Source: WHSW01 sp963777775 (GTDB lineage Bacteria; Actinomycetota; Thermoleophilia; Solirubrobacterales; 70-9). Taken from it: a stretch of 64,000 nt of DNA. The notes below the pieces were generated by a model. The model did not search any database. It was given only the letters and a program-made list of their open reading frames with translations, and was not told the origin of the DNA. A program made the position numbers and the translations under genes. The DNA lies in assembly GCA_963777775.1 (NCBI GenBank), contig CAVZRL010000005.1:434001-498000 (forward strand), read 5' to 3'. Shown in pieces: positions 52,916-62,722 of the stretch. Numbering within the stretch: position 1 is the stretch's first letter; each line of letters begins with the position of its first letter.

Positions 52916-53680
52916 CTACTCGTTCAGCTCCCAGATCAGCCGCAGCCCGGTCAGCGTCAGCAGGTCGTCGACCTCGTCGATCGTCTCGCAGAACGGTGCG
53001 ATCGCGGCGGCGAGCCCACCGGTGGCGATGAACACGGGCTCGCCGCCGAGCTCGCGCTCGACCCGACGCGCGATCCCGTCGATCATCCCGGCGAAGCCGA
53101 AGATCACGCCTGACTGGATCGCCGCCCGCGTCGACTTGCCGATCGCGGACCCGGGCTCGGCGAGGTCGATTCGCGGGATCCGCGCGCCGCGCTCGGTCAG
53201 CGCCGTGAGCGAGATCTCGACCCCGGGGGCGATCGCCCCGCCCAGGTACTCGCCCGCGGCCGAGACGGCGTCGAAGTTGATCCCGGTTCCGAAGTCGACG
53301 ACCACGCAGGCCCCGCCGATCCGCTCGTAGGCGGCGACCGCGTTGACGAGCCGGTCCGCGCCCACCTCCTGGGGGCTGTCGATCCGGATCGGCATCCCGG
53401 TCTTGATCTGGGGGCCGACGGTCAGGAAGCGGCAGGAGAGGTAGCGTGCCGCCATCGCCTCGTACTCGCCGCCAAGCGGCGGGACGACCGAGGAGACGAT
53501 CAGCCCGTCGACCTCGCCGGTCTCGATCTCGCTCAAGGCCAGCAGGCCCGTGATCCGCTCCGCGAGCTCGTCGCCGGTCGCCCCGGCGCGGGTCTGGAAT
53601 CGCCAGTGCTCGGCGAGGCGGTCGCCGCGAAACGCGCCCAGATGGGTGTTGGTGTTGCCGACGTCGATCGCGAGCAGCAC
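52916..53680 (-). CDS. coaX: Type III pantothenate kinase
   Basis: 254 residues, actin/ASKHA fold. It has DVGNTNTHLGAF (phosphate 1), VGADRLVNAVAAY (substrate), VVDFGTGINFD, and PGVEISLTALTERGARIP. It phosphorylates pantothenate at the start of CoA synthesis. GTG 53680 is 6 bases after GATAAT (53687-53692). It is divergent from the GST-like gene over 32 bases. Confidence 0.95.
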   Translation of the reverse strand: MLLAIDVGNTNTHLGAFRGDRLAEHWRFQTRAGATGDELAERITGLLALSEIETGEVDGLIVSSVVPPLGGEYEAMAARYLSCRFLTVGPQIKTGMPIRIDSPQEVGADRLVNAVAAYERIGGACVVVDFGTGINFDAVSAAGEYLGGAIAPGVEISLTALTERGARIPRIDLAEPGSAIGKSTRAAIQSGVIFGFAGMIDGIARRVERELGGEPVFIATGGLAAAIAPFCETIDEVDDLLTLTGLRLIWELNE

Positions 53681-53712
53681 GCGCGGATTATCGCCGGGAT
53701 AGGATCGCGGTA

Positions 53713-54453
53713 GTGGAAGCGCGCCTTTACGTGATCCCGGGCTCGCACCCGTCGCGGACCGTGCAGACGATGCTCGATCGCAAGGGAATCGAGTACAAGC
53801 GCGTCGACCTGCTGCCGGTGATCTCGAAGGGCGTCGTTCGAATCGCCGGCTTCCCCGGGATCACCGTCCCGGCGCTGAAGCTCGACGGTCGCAAGCTCCA
53901 GGGCTCGCGCGAGATCGCCCGCGAGCTCGACCGTCTCGTCCCGGAGCCGCCGCTCTTCCCCACCGACCCGGCCGCGCGCCTCGCTGTCGAGCAGGCGGAA
54001 CGCTGGGGCGACGAGGCCCTGCAGCCGGTGGCGCGCCGGGTGCTCTGGAACGCCCTGCGCCGCGACCGATCGCCGCTGGTCTCCTATTCGGAAGGGGCGC
54101 GGCTGGGCATCCCGATCGGGCTCGCGGTCAAGACGGCGGCGCCGATCGTCGCGCTCTCGGCGCGGCTCAACGACGCCAGCGACGAGAAGGTGCGCGCCGA
54201 CCTCGCGGCGCTGCCGGGGATGCTGCAGCGGATCGACGATTGGATCGCGGAGGGCGTGCTCGGCGGCGACGAGCTCAACGCCGCCGACCTGCAGATTGCG
54301 ACCAGCCTCCGCCTTTTGATGAGCCTGGCCGACCTGCGGCCGGCGATCGAGTCACGACCGGCAGGAAAGCTGGCGCTGCGGGCCGCCCCCGACTATCCGG
54401 GCGACGCGCCGCCGGTCTTGCCGGCCGCCTGGCTCGAGCCGCTGCGCGCCTGA
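53713..54453 (+). CDS. Glutathione S-transferase-fold protein
   Basis: 246 residues. The N-terminal thioredoxin-like domain reads ARLYVIPGSHPSRTVQTMLDRKGIEYKRVDLLPV, with ITVPALKLDGRKLQGSREI, the usual cis-Pro and glutathione-contact motif, followed by an all-helical C-terminal domain. Ser in GSHPSR is the likely catalytic position. Actinobacteria generally use mycothiol rather than glutathione, so the thiol partner is unclear. GTG 53713 is 7 bases after TAGGAT (53700-53705). It is the only plus-strand gene from 42.4 to 64 kb, inserted in the coaX-folK interval. Confidence 0.85.
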   Translation: MEARLYVIPGSHPSRTVQTMLDRKGIEYKRVDLLPVISKGVVRIAGFPGITVPALKLDGRKLQGSREIARELDRLVPEPPLFPTDPAARLAVEQAERWGDEALQPVARRVLWNALRRDRSPLVSYSEGARLGIPIGLAVKTAAPIVALSARLNDASDEKVRADLAALPGMLQRIDDWIAEGVLGGDELNAADLQIATSLRLLMSLADLRPAIESRPAGKLALRAAPDYPGDAPPVLPAAWLEPLRA

Positions 54454-54457
54454 GGGC

Positions 54458-54952
54458 TTACAGAGATCCGACCCGTTCCACCCCCTCCCCCTCCCCCAGC
54501 CCTGTCAACGCCTCGCTGAGACGGGTCCCGTTCGGGAGCGCGAGCTCGGGCTCGAGCTCCAGCAGCGGCACGAGCACGAACCGTCTCGAGGCCACCTCGC
54601 GGTGCGGGAGGGTGAGCCGCTCGGTCTTCAGCTCGAGGTCGCCGAGCAAGAGCAGGTCGACGTCGAGCGGACGGGGCCCGTGGCGCGGGCCGCCGAACGC
54701 CCGCCCGCGCTCGACCTCGATCGCCTTGCAGGCATCGAGCAGCGCCTCCGGCTCGAGCGCGCTGCGTCCGCGCACCACCGCGTTGAGGAAATCCGGCTGA
54801 TCGAGGATCTCGCCGACCGGCTCGGTCTCATAGAGCGACGAGACGGCTTCAACCTCGACCCCGTGCTCATCGAGCAGCTGCACCGCCGCCCGCAGGTGCG
54901 CCTCCCGGTCACCGACGTTGGAGCCGAGCCCCAGATAGGCGGTGCGGCTCAC
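54458..54952 (-). CDS. folK: 2-amino-4-hydroxy-6-hydroxymethyldihydropteridine diphosphokinase
   Basis: 164 residues. Typical LGLGSNVGDREAHLRAAV, ETEPVGEILDQPDFLNAV, and the metal/ATP motif GPRPLDVDLLLLGD, then LPHREVASRRFVLVPLLEL. It makes the pterin diphosphate for folate synthesis. GTG 54952 overlaps the folB stop (GTGA). It is convergent with the GST-like gene (4 bases apart). Confidence 0.95.
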   Translation of the reverse strand: MSRTAYLGLGSNVGDREAHLRAAVQLLDEHGVEVEAVSSLYETEPVGEILDQPDFLNAVVRGRSALEPEALLDACKAIEVERGRAFGGPRHGPRPLDVDLLLLGDLELKTERLTLPHREVASRRFVLVPLLELEPELALPNGTRLSEALTGLGEGEGVERVGSL

Positions 54953-55344
54953 GGGCGGCTCGCGTCGCGGGTCACCTCGACCGCGACCTGGTCGATCGCG
55001 AGCGCGATCGGCGGCTCGGGCTTCGCCGCGCGCACGCTCGCCCGCCGCGCCCCGAAGCGCGCGATCAGGCGCTCGGCGATCACGGCGCAGAGGCGCTCGA
55101 GGGTCCGGTAGCTGCGCTCGGTCGCGATCTCGGCGACGAGATCCGCGACCGCCGAGTAGTCGATCGTCTCCTCGATCCGGTCGCTGCCGGTCGCCCCGCC
55201 GACCGACGGCTCGAGCAAGACGTCGATCAGCAACCGCTGGCCGACCCGCTGCTCGGCGTCGTCGACCCCGTGGTGGGTGTAGACCGAGAGCCCGCGCAGC
55301 TCGATCTCGACCGCGGGCTGGCCATCGTCGCCGCCGGGCTTCAT
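54949..55344 (-). CDS. folB: Dihydroneopterin aldolase
   Basis: 131 residues, tunnel-fold enzyme. IELRGLSVYTHHGVDDAEQRVGQRLLIDV includes the substrate Glu region; IDYSAVADLVAEIATERSYRTLERL carries the Glu/Tyr motif; AAKPEPPIALAIDQVAVEV closes the domain. It cleaves dihydroneopterin to the hydroxymethylpterin used by FolK. ATG 55344 is 7 bases after TAGCTT (55352-55357), so it was chosen over the in-frame TTG at 55353, which lies inside the -10. Confidence 0.93.
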   Translation of the reverse strand: MKPGGDDGQPAVEIELRGLSVYTHHGVDDAEQRVGQRLLIDVLLEPSVGGATGSDRIEETIDYSAVADLVAEIATERSYRTLERLCAVIAERLIARFGARRASVRAAKPEPPIALAIDQVAVEVTRDASRP

Positions 55345-55392
55345 CGCGGCCAAGCTAGACGATCGAGCCCGAGCCCACGCCGGCGCGGCGCG

Positions 55393-55421
55393 GCGACGGG
55401 CGGGCCGCTCCCGCCCGTCGC
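55393..55421. terminator. 12-bp GC hairpin between secreted-protein gene and folB
   Basis: GCGACGGGCGGG (55393-55404) and CCCGCCCGTCGC (55410-55421) pair perfectly around a 5-base loop. It lies 26 bases past the stop of the small secreted-protein gene and upstream of the folB promoter. No T run; probably a GC-type terminator. Confidence 0.55.
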
Positions 55422-55446
55422 GCAGCGCTGCACTCGGTTCGTTAGC

Positions 55447-55830
55447 TCAGGCGGGCCCGAGAGCCACGCACTTGCGACCCGAGTACCCGTAACGGATCCT
55501 GCCGGTGAAGTGATCGAGCTTGATCACGAGCTGGCGCCTGCACTCGTACTTGACGCCGTTCTTGGTGCTGATCACGTAGACCCTGGCCCACGCCTTGTGC
55601 CGGCTCACCCTGTGCAGGTCGCGGACCCCCCAGGCCTTGCAGCCGCTGGTGTGACGGCAGTCCGACCGGGCGAAGTCCTTCGCCGCCTGGGTCGCCGTCA
55701 GCCGGTCGAGGTTGTTGGCTCCCGCGACGGCGACCAAGCCGACCGCAATCGCCATTGCCGTGACCGCGAGCAGCGCGACCCTGAGCTTCGCGCTCCCTCC
55801 CCGTACGGCTCCCCCACGAACTCGCTCCAT
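55447..55830 (-). CDS. Small secreted protein, unknown family
   Basis: 127 residues. A basic N-terminus and signal helix (KLRVALLAVTAMAIAVGLVAVAGA) are followed by a compact 85-residue domain with four Cys (SDCRHTSGCKAWG, YECRRQ, RKCVALGPA), likely two disulfides, and basic beta-rich segments (HKAWARVYVISTKNG, HFTGRIRYGYSG). Nothing was recognised. ATG 55830 has GGAGG seven bases upstream and a TAGGCT further upstream (about 55865-55870), a leader-type gene. It lies between folP and folB, a spot usually free of other genes. Confidence 0.8.
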   Translation of the reverse strand: MERVRGGAVRGGSAKLRVALLAVTAMAIAVGLVAVAGANNLDRLTATQAAKDFARSDCRHTSGCKAWGVRDLHRVSRHKAWARVYVISTKNGVKYECRRQLVIKLDHFTGRIRYGYSGRKCVALGPA

Positions 55831-55875
55831 CTCCGTACCTCCGGTTGTGTTGTTGAGCACGTGGAGCCTAAACGC

Positions 55876-56697
55876 TCACGGCGACGCAGCGCAATCCCAG
55901 CGCCGGCGCCCGAGGATCGCCTCGGCGACGTCCAGCGCTCGACGGGCCGCGAGCACGTCGTGGACGCGCAGCACCTCGGCACCCTCGACCAGCGCCAGCA
56001 CGGTGGAGGCGATCGTTCCCCCCAGCCGTTCGCCGACCTCGCGGCCGGTCAGAGCGCCGAGGAAGCGCTTGCGCGAGGTGCCGACGACGACCGGGAAACC
56101 GAGCTCGCACAGCTCGCCAAGCCGGCGCAGCAGCTCGAGGTTGTGGACGACGGTCTTTCCGAACCCGATCCCGGGATCGATCCAAATCCGGTGCTCGGCG
56201 ATCCCGGCCGCGGCCGCGGCGTCGAGCCGGGCGGCGAGGAAGCCGCGCACCTCCTCGACCACGTCGTCATAGGCGGGGGCATCCTGCATCGTGCGGGGGC
56301 TGCCGCGCATGTGCATCAGGACCACTTCGCACCCGCGCTCGGCGCACACAGGCGCCAGCTCTGGATCACCGCGCAGCGCGGTGACGTCGTTGACGATCGT
56401 CGACCCGGCGTCGAGCGCGGCGCTCGCTACCTCGGCCTTCGAGGTGTCGATCGAGACCACGGCCCCGGCAGCGGCGAGCTCGGCGACGACCGGGGCGGTG
56501 CGCTCGACCTCGACTGCGGCGGGAACCGGCTCAGCTCCCGGGCGAGTGGACTCGCCGCCGACGTCAAGGATGTCGGCGCCCTCGTCGAGCAGCGCGCGCC
56601 CATGTGCGACCGCCCGCTCGGGATCGAGGAACAGCCCGCCGTCGGAGAAGGAGTCGGGAGTCACGTTGACGACCCCCATGACCCGCGCCCGGCTCAC
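55876..56697 (-). CDS. folP: Dihydropteroate synthase
   Basis: 273 residues, TIM barrel. GVVNVTPDSFSDGG, LDVGGESTRPGAEPV, SIDTSKAEVA, NDVTALRGD, WIDPGIGFGKTVVHN and GTSRKRFLG are all in place. It joins pterin diphosphate with p-aminobenzoate and is the sulfonamide target. GTG 56697 overlaps the stop of the upstream SnoaL-like gene (GTGA) and gives (M)SRARVMGVVNVTPD. Confidence 0.95.
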   Translation of the reverse strand: MSRARVMGVVNVTPDSFSDGGLFLDPERAVAHGRALLDEGADILDVGGESTRPGAEPVPAAVEVERTAPVVAELAAAGAVVSIDTSKAEVASAALDAGSTIVNDVTALRGDPELAPVCAERGCEVVLMHMRGSPRTMQDAPAYDDVVEEVRGFLAARLDAAAAAGIAEHRIWIDPGIGFGKTVVHNLELLRRLGELCELGFPVVVGTSRKRFLGALTGREVGERLGGTIASTVLALVEGAEVLRVHDVLAARRALDVAEAILGRRRWDCAASP

Positions 56698-57089
56698 GTC
56701 AGGCCGAGCTCCGCGCGTGCCGCATCCCAGCTTGGGAACACGTCGAGACGCGTCGCCTCGGTGCCACGCATCGTCCACAGCTGGGCGACCTCGGTCTCGA
56801 CGTCGACCGCGCTGCTCGACCCCCGCGCGCGGACCCGGACCCGGACCAGGATCCGGTCGCCGAGATCAGCGAACTCGAGTGGCTCGTAGCTGATCCGTTC
56901 GAAGGCATCGTCGATCTGGGCGAGGTTGTGCTTCAGCGCCTGCGGCCCGCGCAGCGCGGTGGTGTCCTCGACCACCATCGCGTCGTGGAGCTCGAAGTCT
57001 CCGCTCAGCCTTGCGAGCACGGCATCCTCGTCGCCGTCGGCGAACGCCGCGAACGCGTCGCGCATGATCGCCAGCTGCTCGTCCGACAC
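56694..57089 (-). CDS. SnoaL/NTF2-like protein
   Basis: 131 residues, cone-shaped NTF2-like fold. It begins DEQLAIMRDAFAAFADGDEDAVLARLSGDFELHDAM, a standard SnoaL pattern, with ILVRVRVRARGSSSAVDVETEVAQLWTMR in the strands. It could be a small hydrolase/isomerase or a ligand-binding domain. GTG 57089 is 6 bases after TAAGCT (57096-57101). It overlaps folP downstream by 4 bases, and the constant coupling suggests a housekeeping role, but none can be named. Confidence 0.85.
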   Translation of the reverse strand: MSDEQLAIMRDAFAAFADGDEDAVLARLSGDFELHDAMVVEDTTALRGPQALKHNLAQIDDAFERISYEPLEFADLGDRILVRVRVRARGSSSAVDVETEVAQLWTMRGTEATRLDVFPSWDAARAELGLT

Positions 57090-57098
57090 GCGTCGAGC

Positions 57099-59090
<1,992 letters not shown>

Positions 59091-59171
59091 CGGGATGCAA
59101 AGGGGGGTTCGTTCCCCCGCTCGAGCTTGGATCAGCGTACCAGGGGTGCTAAAGCCTCCATCAAGCCTCGA

Positions 59172-59699
59172 TTACTCCTGCAACGCAGCCACATAGCGCA
59201 GGTTGCGGTAGCGCTGTCCGTGGTCGAGGCCGTAGCCGATCGCGAACTTGTTCTCGATCTCGAACCCGACGTAGCGGATCGGCAGGTCGACGCGCCGTCG
59301 CTCGGGCTTGGTCAGCAGGGCGCAGACCTCGACCGAGCGCGGGTTTCGCGCCCGCAGGCTTTTGAGCAGGTAGTGCAGAGTCAGCCCCGAGTCGACGATG
59401 TCCTCGATCAGCAACACGTCCCGGCCCTCGATCGAGGCGTCGAGGTCCTTGAGGATCCGCACGACGCCCGAGGAGTCGGTCGAGGACCCATAGCTGGAGA
59501 CGGCGATGAAGTCGATCTCGCACGGCACCTCGAGCGAGCGCATCAGGTCGGCGAGGAAGAGGACGGCGCCCTTGAGTACCCCGATCATGACCAGGTCCTT
59601 GCCCTCGTAGTCGGCGCTGATCTCGGCCCCGAGCTCGACCACCCTGCGTTCGAGCTCGTCCGCGCCGACCAGGATCTCCCCAATCGCCGGATCGTCCAC
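59172..59699 (-). CDS. hpt: Hypoxanthine phosphoribosyltransferase
   Basis: 175 residues. PRPP-binding motif VLLIEDIVDSGLTLHYLL, flexible-loop SSYGSSTDSSGVVRI, and C-terminal VGFEIENKFAIGYGLDHGQRYRNLRYV. It salvages hypoxanthine and guanine. Two GTG codons are in frame; the second (59699) is chosen because TAGGCT (59706-59711) lies 6 bases before it and abuts the first. It lies between tilS and ftsH as in Bacillus. Confidence 0.95.
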   Translation of the reverse strand: MDDPAIGEILVGADELERRVVELGAEISADYEGKDLVMIGVLKGAVLFLADLMRSLEVPCEIDFIAVSSYGSSTDSSGVVRILKDLDASIEGRDVLLIEDIVDSGLTLHYLLKSLRARNPRSVEVCALLTKPERRRVDLPIRYVGFEIENKFAIGYGLDHGQRYRNLRYVAALQE

Positions 59700-59729
59700 C
59701 GCCACAGCCTAGTCACCCCGTCGAGTAGC

Positions 59730-59852
59730 CACCCGGCACGCCCGGACCCACGGGAATAAGTCCGGCCACGTCCTCCGCTCTCGCTCGAACCAATTGTCCG
59801 CGCCTACGCCGCGGATTTCTTGTGCTGCTTCCGCGTCCGGGCGTGCCGGGTG
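59730..59852. repeat. 123-base element with perfect 18-base terminal inverted repeats (tilS-hpt gap)
   Basis: CACCCGGCACGCCCGGAC (59730-59747) is exactly complementary to 59835-59852, with an 87-base interior. A further CACCCGG at 59863-59869 can pair with the CCGGGTG at 59846-59852, so two mutually exclusive hairpins are possible. The interior has its own TCCGCG...CGCGGA stem. It could be a small mobile (MITE-like) element, an attenuator in front of hpt, or a structured RNA. No coding sequence is convincing in the 194-base gap. Confidence 0.6.
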
Positions 59853-59893
59853 AGCCTTGGGCCACCCGGTGGGACTCGGGCCTCGGGAGTTGT

Positions 59894-61243
59894 TCAGTCG
59901 AGGGGTCGGGCGGTGAGGACGGCGACGCGCTCGGTGCCGGGAGCGAGCCGGAACCGCTCCGAGACCGCCACCCCGGCCACCCAGGCGATCTCGCCGTCGA
60001 CGGTGACCACGGGCAGTGTCCGGCGCAGCGACCGCGGCACACCGTGGTCGGTGAACAGGTCCTGAAGCGTCTTCGTCCCGCTCATCCCGAGCGGCTGCAT
60101 CCGGTCGCCGTCGCGCCAGGTGCGGACCTCGACCTTGCCCCGCAGCGCCTCGGCGTCGAGGGTTGCGAGGTCGGGCCCCGACGGCTCGACCGGCCCCGGA
60201 TGGATCTCGGCCCGCAGCTCCCACTCACCGATCCGCGCCCGGCCCGGGAGCCCGAGCCCGACCGGCGCCGGCGCCGCGTCGACGGCGGCGGCGCGAAAGC
60301 GGACGAACCCTGCCTCGCAGACCGCCGCCAGGCCGCCACCGAGCTCCACCTGTCCGCCGCGCGGCCGCAGGGCGAGCCGCAGGATCTCCGCCGCACGGGC
60401 GCGGTCGATCGGCACCGGCCGGCCGGCCGCCCGCTCGGCCAGCGCCCGCAGGGCGAGCCGGCGCAGGCCCGGCTCGAACCCGTCGAGGGCGTCGGCCGCG
60501 ATCGCGACCGAGCCGGCATCGGCGCCCGAGGCCTCGAGCGCCTCGAGCACCACCCGGTCGAGGAGCTCGGATTCCTCGGCCAGCTCGGCGCGAGTGCGGG
60601 CGATGTTCGAGACCGCGGCCGGGTTCAGGTCGGTCAGCACCGGCAGCAGCTCGGCGCGGATCCGGTTGCGGGCGAACGACGGGTCGGCGTTGCTCTCGTC
60701 GTCGGCGAACGGCAGGCCTGCCGCCGCGGCGAGCTCGCGCGTGCGCTGGCGCTCGATCCCGAGCAATGGGCGAACGACTCGGCCGCTGCGCGGCGCGAGC
60801 CCGAGGAGGGCGCGGGTACCGGGCGAGGTCGCGAGCCGGTAGAGCACCGTCTCCGCGACGTCGGTCCGCGTGTGCCCGGTCGCGATCAGGCTGGCCCCGG
60901 TCCGGTCGCGCAGCCGCTCCGCGGCGTCGTAGCGCAGCCTCCGCGCGGCCGCCTGCAGGTTGCCCTCCAGCGGCGCACGGGGGCGCTCGACGTGCAAATC
61001 GATGCGCAGCGCCGCGCAGAGGCGGCGGCATGTCGCGGTGTCCTCGTCGGCCCCCGGACGAAGGCCGTAGTTGTAGTGCAGCGCGTGGACCTGCTCGGCG
61101 CCCAGCTCCCTCGCCAAGCCCGCCGCCACCGCGGCGGAGTCAGGCCCGCCCGAGATCATCACGACGATCGATGCACCGGGCTCGATCAGGCCGCTGCCAC
61201 GCACCGTGCGGGCGAGCTCGGCCAGCGCCTGCTGCTTGCTCAC
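59894..61243 (-). CDS. tilS: tRNA(Ile)-lysidine synthetase
   Basis: 449 residues. The PP-loop ISGGPDSAAVA binds ATP; GHTRTDVAETVLYRL and PLLGIERQRTRELAAAAGLPF are family motifs; a C-terminal TilS domain (about 370-449) has RTWRDGDRMQPLGMSGTKTLQDLFTD. It converts C34 of tRNA-Ile(CAT) to lysidine. GTG 61243 is 7 bases after TAGCAT (61251-61256). Confidence 0.95.
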   Translation of the reverse strand: MSKQQALAELARTVRGSGLIEPGASIVVMISGGPDSAAVAAGLARELGAEQVHALHYNYGLRPGADEDTATCRRLCAALRIDLHVERPRAPLEGNLQAAARRLRYDAAERLRDRTGASLIATGHTRTDVAETVLYRLATSPGTRALLGLAPRSGRVVRPLLGIERQRTRELAAAAGLPFADDESNADPSFARNRIRAELLPVLTDLNPAAVSNIARTRAELAEESELLDRVVLEALEASGADAGSVAIAADALDGFEPGLRRLALRALAERAAGRPVPIDRARAAEILRLALRPRGGQVELGGGLAAVCEAGFVRFRAAAVDAAPAPVGLGLPGRARIGEWELRAEIHPGPVEPSGPDLATLDAEALRGKVEVRTWRDGDRMQPLGMSGTKTLQDLFTDHGVPRSLRRTLPVVTVDGEIAWVAGVAVSERFRLAPGTERVAVLTARPLD

Positions 61244-61295
61244 CGCCTGGATGCTACGGGCGAGCGGGGCGGATTTCCGGGCTCGCCGCAGGCGT

Positions 61296-62492
61296 TCAGT
61301 CGCGCGGAGCCCGGGCCCGCACGACCAGCAACTCGACCGGCGTCGGGAATCCCTTCAGCTCGACCCGGCCGATCGGCTCGAACTCGAGGTAGTCGGACTC
61401 CCCGATCGCATCGGCGACGGCGGTGGTCACCAGCACCTCGCCGCCGAGCGCCCGGGCGACGACCCGGTGGGCGAGGTTGACCTCGGTTCCGAAGTAGTCG
61501 CCGTCCCGGTAGACGGCGCGGCCGACGTGGATCCCGACCCGCGGCTGGGGCCGCTCGCGGAACAGGGTCAAGAACCCGACCGCCCACTCGGTCAGCGTGC
61601 CCGGGTCGGGCGAGACGATCATCACCTCGTCGCCGATCGTCTTCACGATCAGCGCCTCGGCCGGGAGCGTCGCCTCAACCGTCTCGACGAACCGCTCGAC
61701 CAGGTCGAGCGCCTCCTCGTCCCCCTCCTCCTCCGTGTAGCGGACGAACCCCGTCAGGTCGACGAAGCAGAACGCCATCGTCACCCGCCCGAGCTGGCGC
61801 ATGCCGGCGAAGTCGACCTCCATGTGCCCGACCACGTCCTGCTCGATGTAGAAGCGCAGGTAGCGCTGGTGGATGTACTCCATCACCGGCGACGTCAGCG
61901 GCAGCAGATCTCCCGCCAGTCCCTCCATCTCCTCGGCCATCTCGAGCGCGTCGACGCCCTGGCGGATCAGCGGCTCGTGGACGTAGAGGTGGAAGAGGCG
62001 GACCTCGGCTTCGGCGATCTTGCGGATCGACTGCGCGTAGACCCGAACGAGCTGCAGGAGCGCGACGAGCGGGAACCCGGCATTGAGCACGTCGGCCATC
62101 CGCTCGATCGCCTCCAGGTCAGGCTCGCTGAGCGTGCCCTCGAGCGCCGTCGGGGTCCCGAGCAGGGTCATCACGCGCTCGATCAGCTCCTCCTCGAGCC
62201 CGGTCCGCTGCGCCGCCTCGGCGCGGCTGATCGATCGCTCGCGCTGGCCCGGGAGCAGGTCCTCGGCATACCCGAAGGCAAGTCGGCCGTCGCGGACCGC
62301 CGCCCGCAGCTCGGCGAGCGAGTGGCCGCGCTCGCGCATCCGCGCGACCACGCGGGCCTGGGCAGCGGCCGCCGCCGTCCAGCGGCCCCGTTTGACCGGG
62401 ATCACCTTGAGTCGCGCCCAGCGCCGCAGCGTTGACGGCGAGACGCCGGCGATTCGCGCCGCGGCGCTGAGCGAGATCGAGTCCTCGGCCAC
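61296..62492 (-). CDS. HTH - class III adenylate/guanylate cyclase fusion
   Basis: 398 residues. Residues about 5-70 are a MerR-like winged-helix DNA-binding domain (SLSAAARIAGVSPSTLRRWARLKVIPV). Residues 75-230 form an all-helical regulatory region. Residues about 236-390 are a class III cyclase with metal ligands Asp245 (FVDLTGF) and Asp288 (KTIGDEVM), Lys284, and the transition-state residues Asn339 and Arg343 (VNLAHRV). All catalytic positions are present, so it should make a cyclic nucleotide. GTG 62492 is 6 bases after TAGGAT (62499-62504). Confidence 0.9.
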   Translation of the reverse strand: MAEDSISLSAAARIAGVSPSTLRRWARLKVIPVKRGRWTAAAAAQARVVARMRERGHSLAELRAAVRDGRLAFGYAEDLLPGQRERSISRAEAAQRTGLEEELIERVMTLLGTPTALEGTLSEPDLEAIERMADVLNAGFPLVALLQLVRVYAQSIRKIAEAEVRLFHLYVHEPLIRQGVDALEMAEEMEGLAGDLLPLTSPVMEYIHQRYLRFYIEQDVVGHMEVDFAGMRQLGRVTMAFCFVDLTGFVRYTEEEGDEEALDLVERFVETVEATLPAEALIVKTIGDEVMIVSPDPGTLTEWAVGFLTLFRERPQPRVGIHVGRAVYRDGDYFGTEVNLAHRVVARALGGEVLVTTAVADAIGESDYLEFEPIGRVELKGFPTPVELLVVRARAPRD

Positions 62493-62534
62493 CGGCCGAT
62501 CCTAGATATTCGCGGGCGAGGCGCCGGCGCAACG

Positions 62535-62562
62535 GGCAGCGGGGCCCTCGAGCCCCGCTGCC
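62535..62562. terminator. 11-bp hairpin upstream of the cyclase gene
   Basis: GGCAGCGGGGC (62535-62545) pairs perfectly with GCCCCGCTGCC (62552-62562) around a 6-base loop. It lies in the 230-base gap between the SCP2-like stop and the cyclase promoter, so it may end the upstream transcript. A second 7-bp repeat, AGGCCAG-N8-CTGGCCT, is at 62656-62677. No gene is seen in the gap. Confidence 0.45.
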
Positions 62563-62722
62563 GGTGCGGGCTCACGGCCCGCTTCGTCGGCCCTCGGCGC
62601 CGCCGGCGCCTCGCAGCCCCGCAGCTCGCGCCCCAGTCGCCGAAGGGCGATCGAGAGGCCAGGGCCACTGCTGGCCTGTTGCCAATTGGTCGCCCAAAGG
62701 CTACGCCCGCCGGGGCACGACG

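Noticed and set aside
59713..60042. Minus-strand open frame of 109 codons covering the tilS-hpt gap
   Set aside because: Most of it is tilS in another frame; the rest is the inverted-repeat element. No start signal or protein-like sequence.
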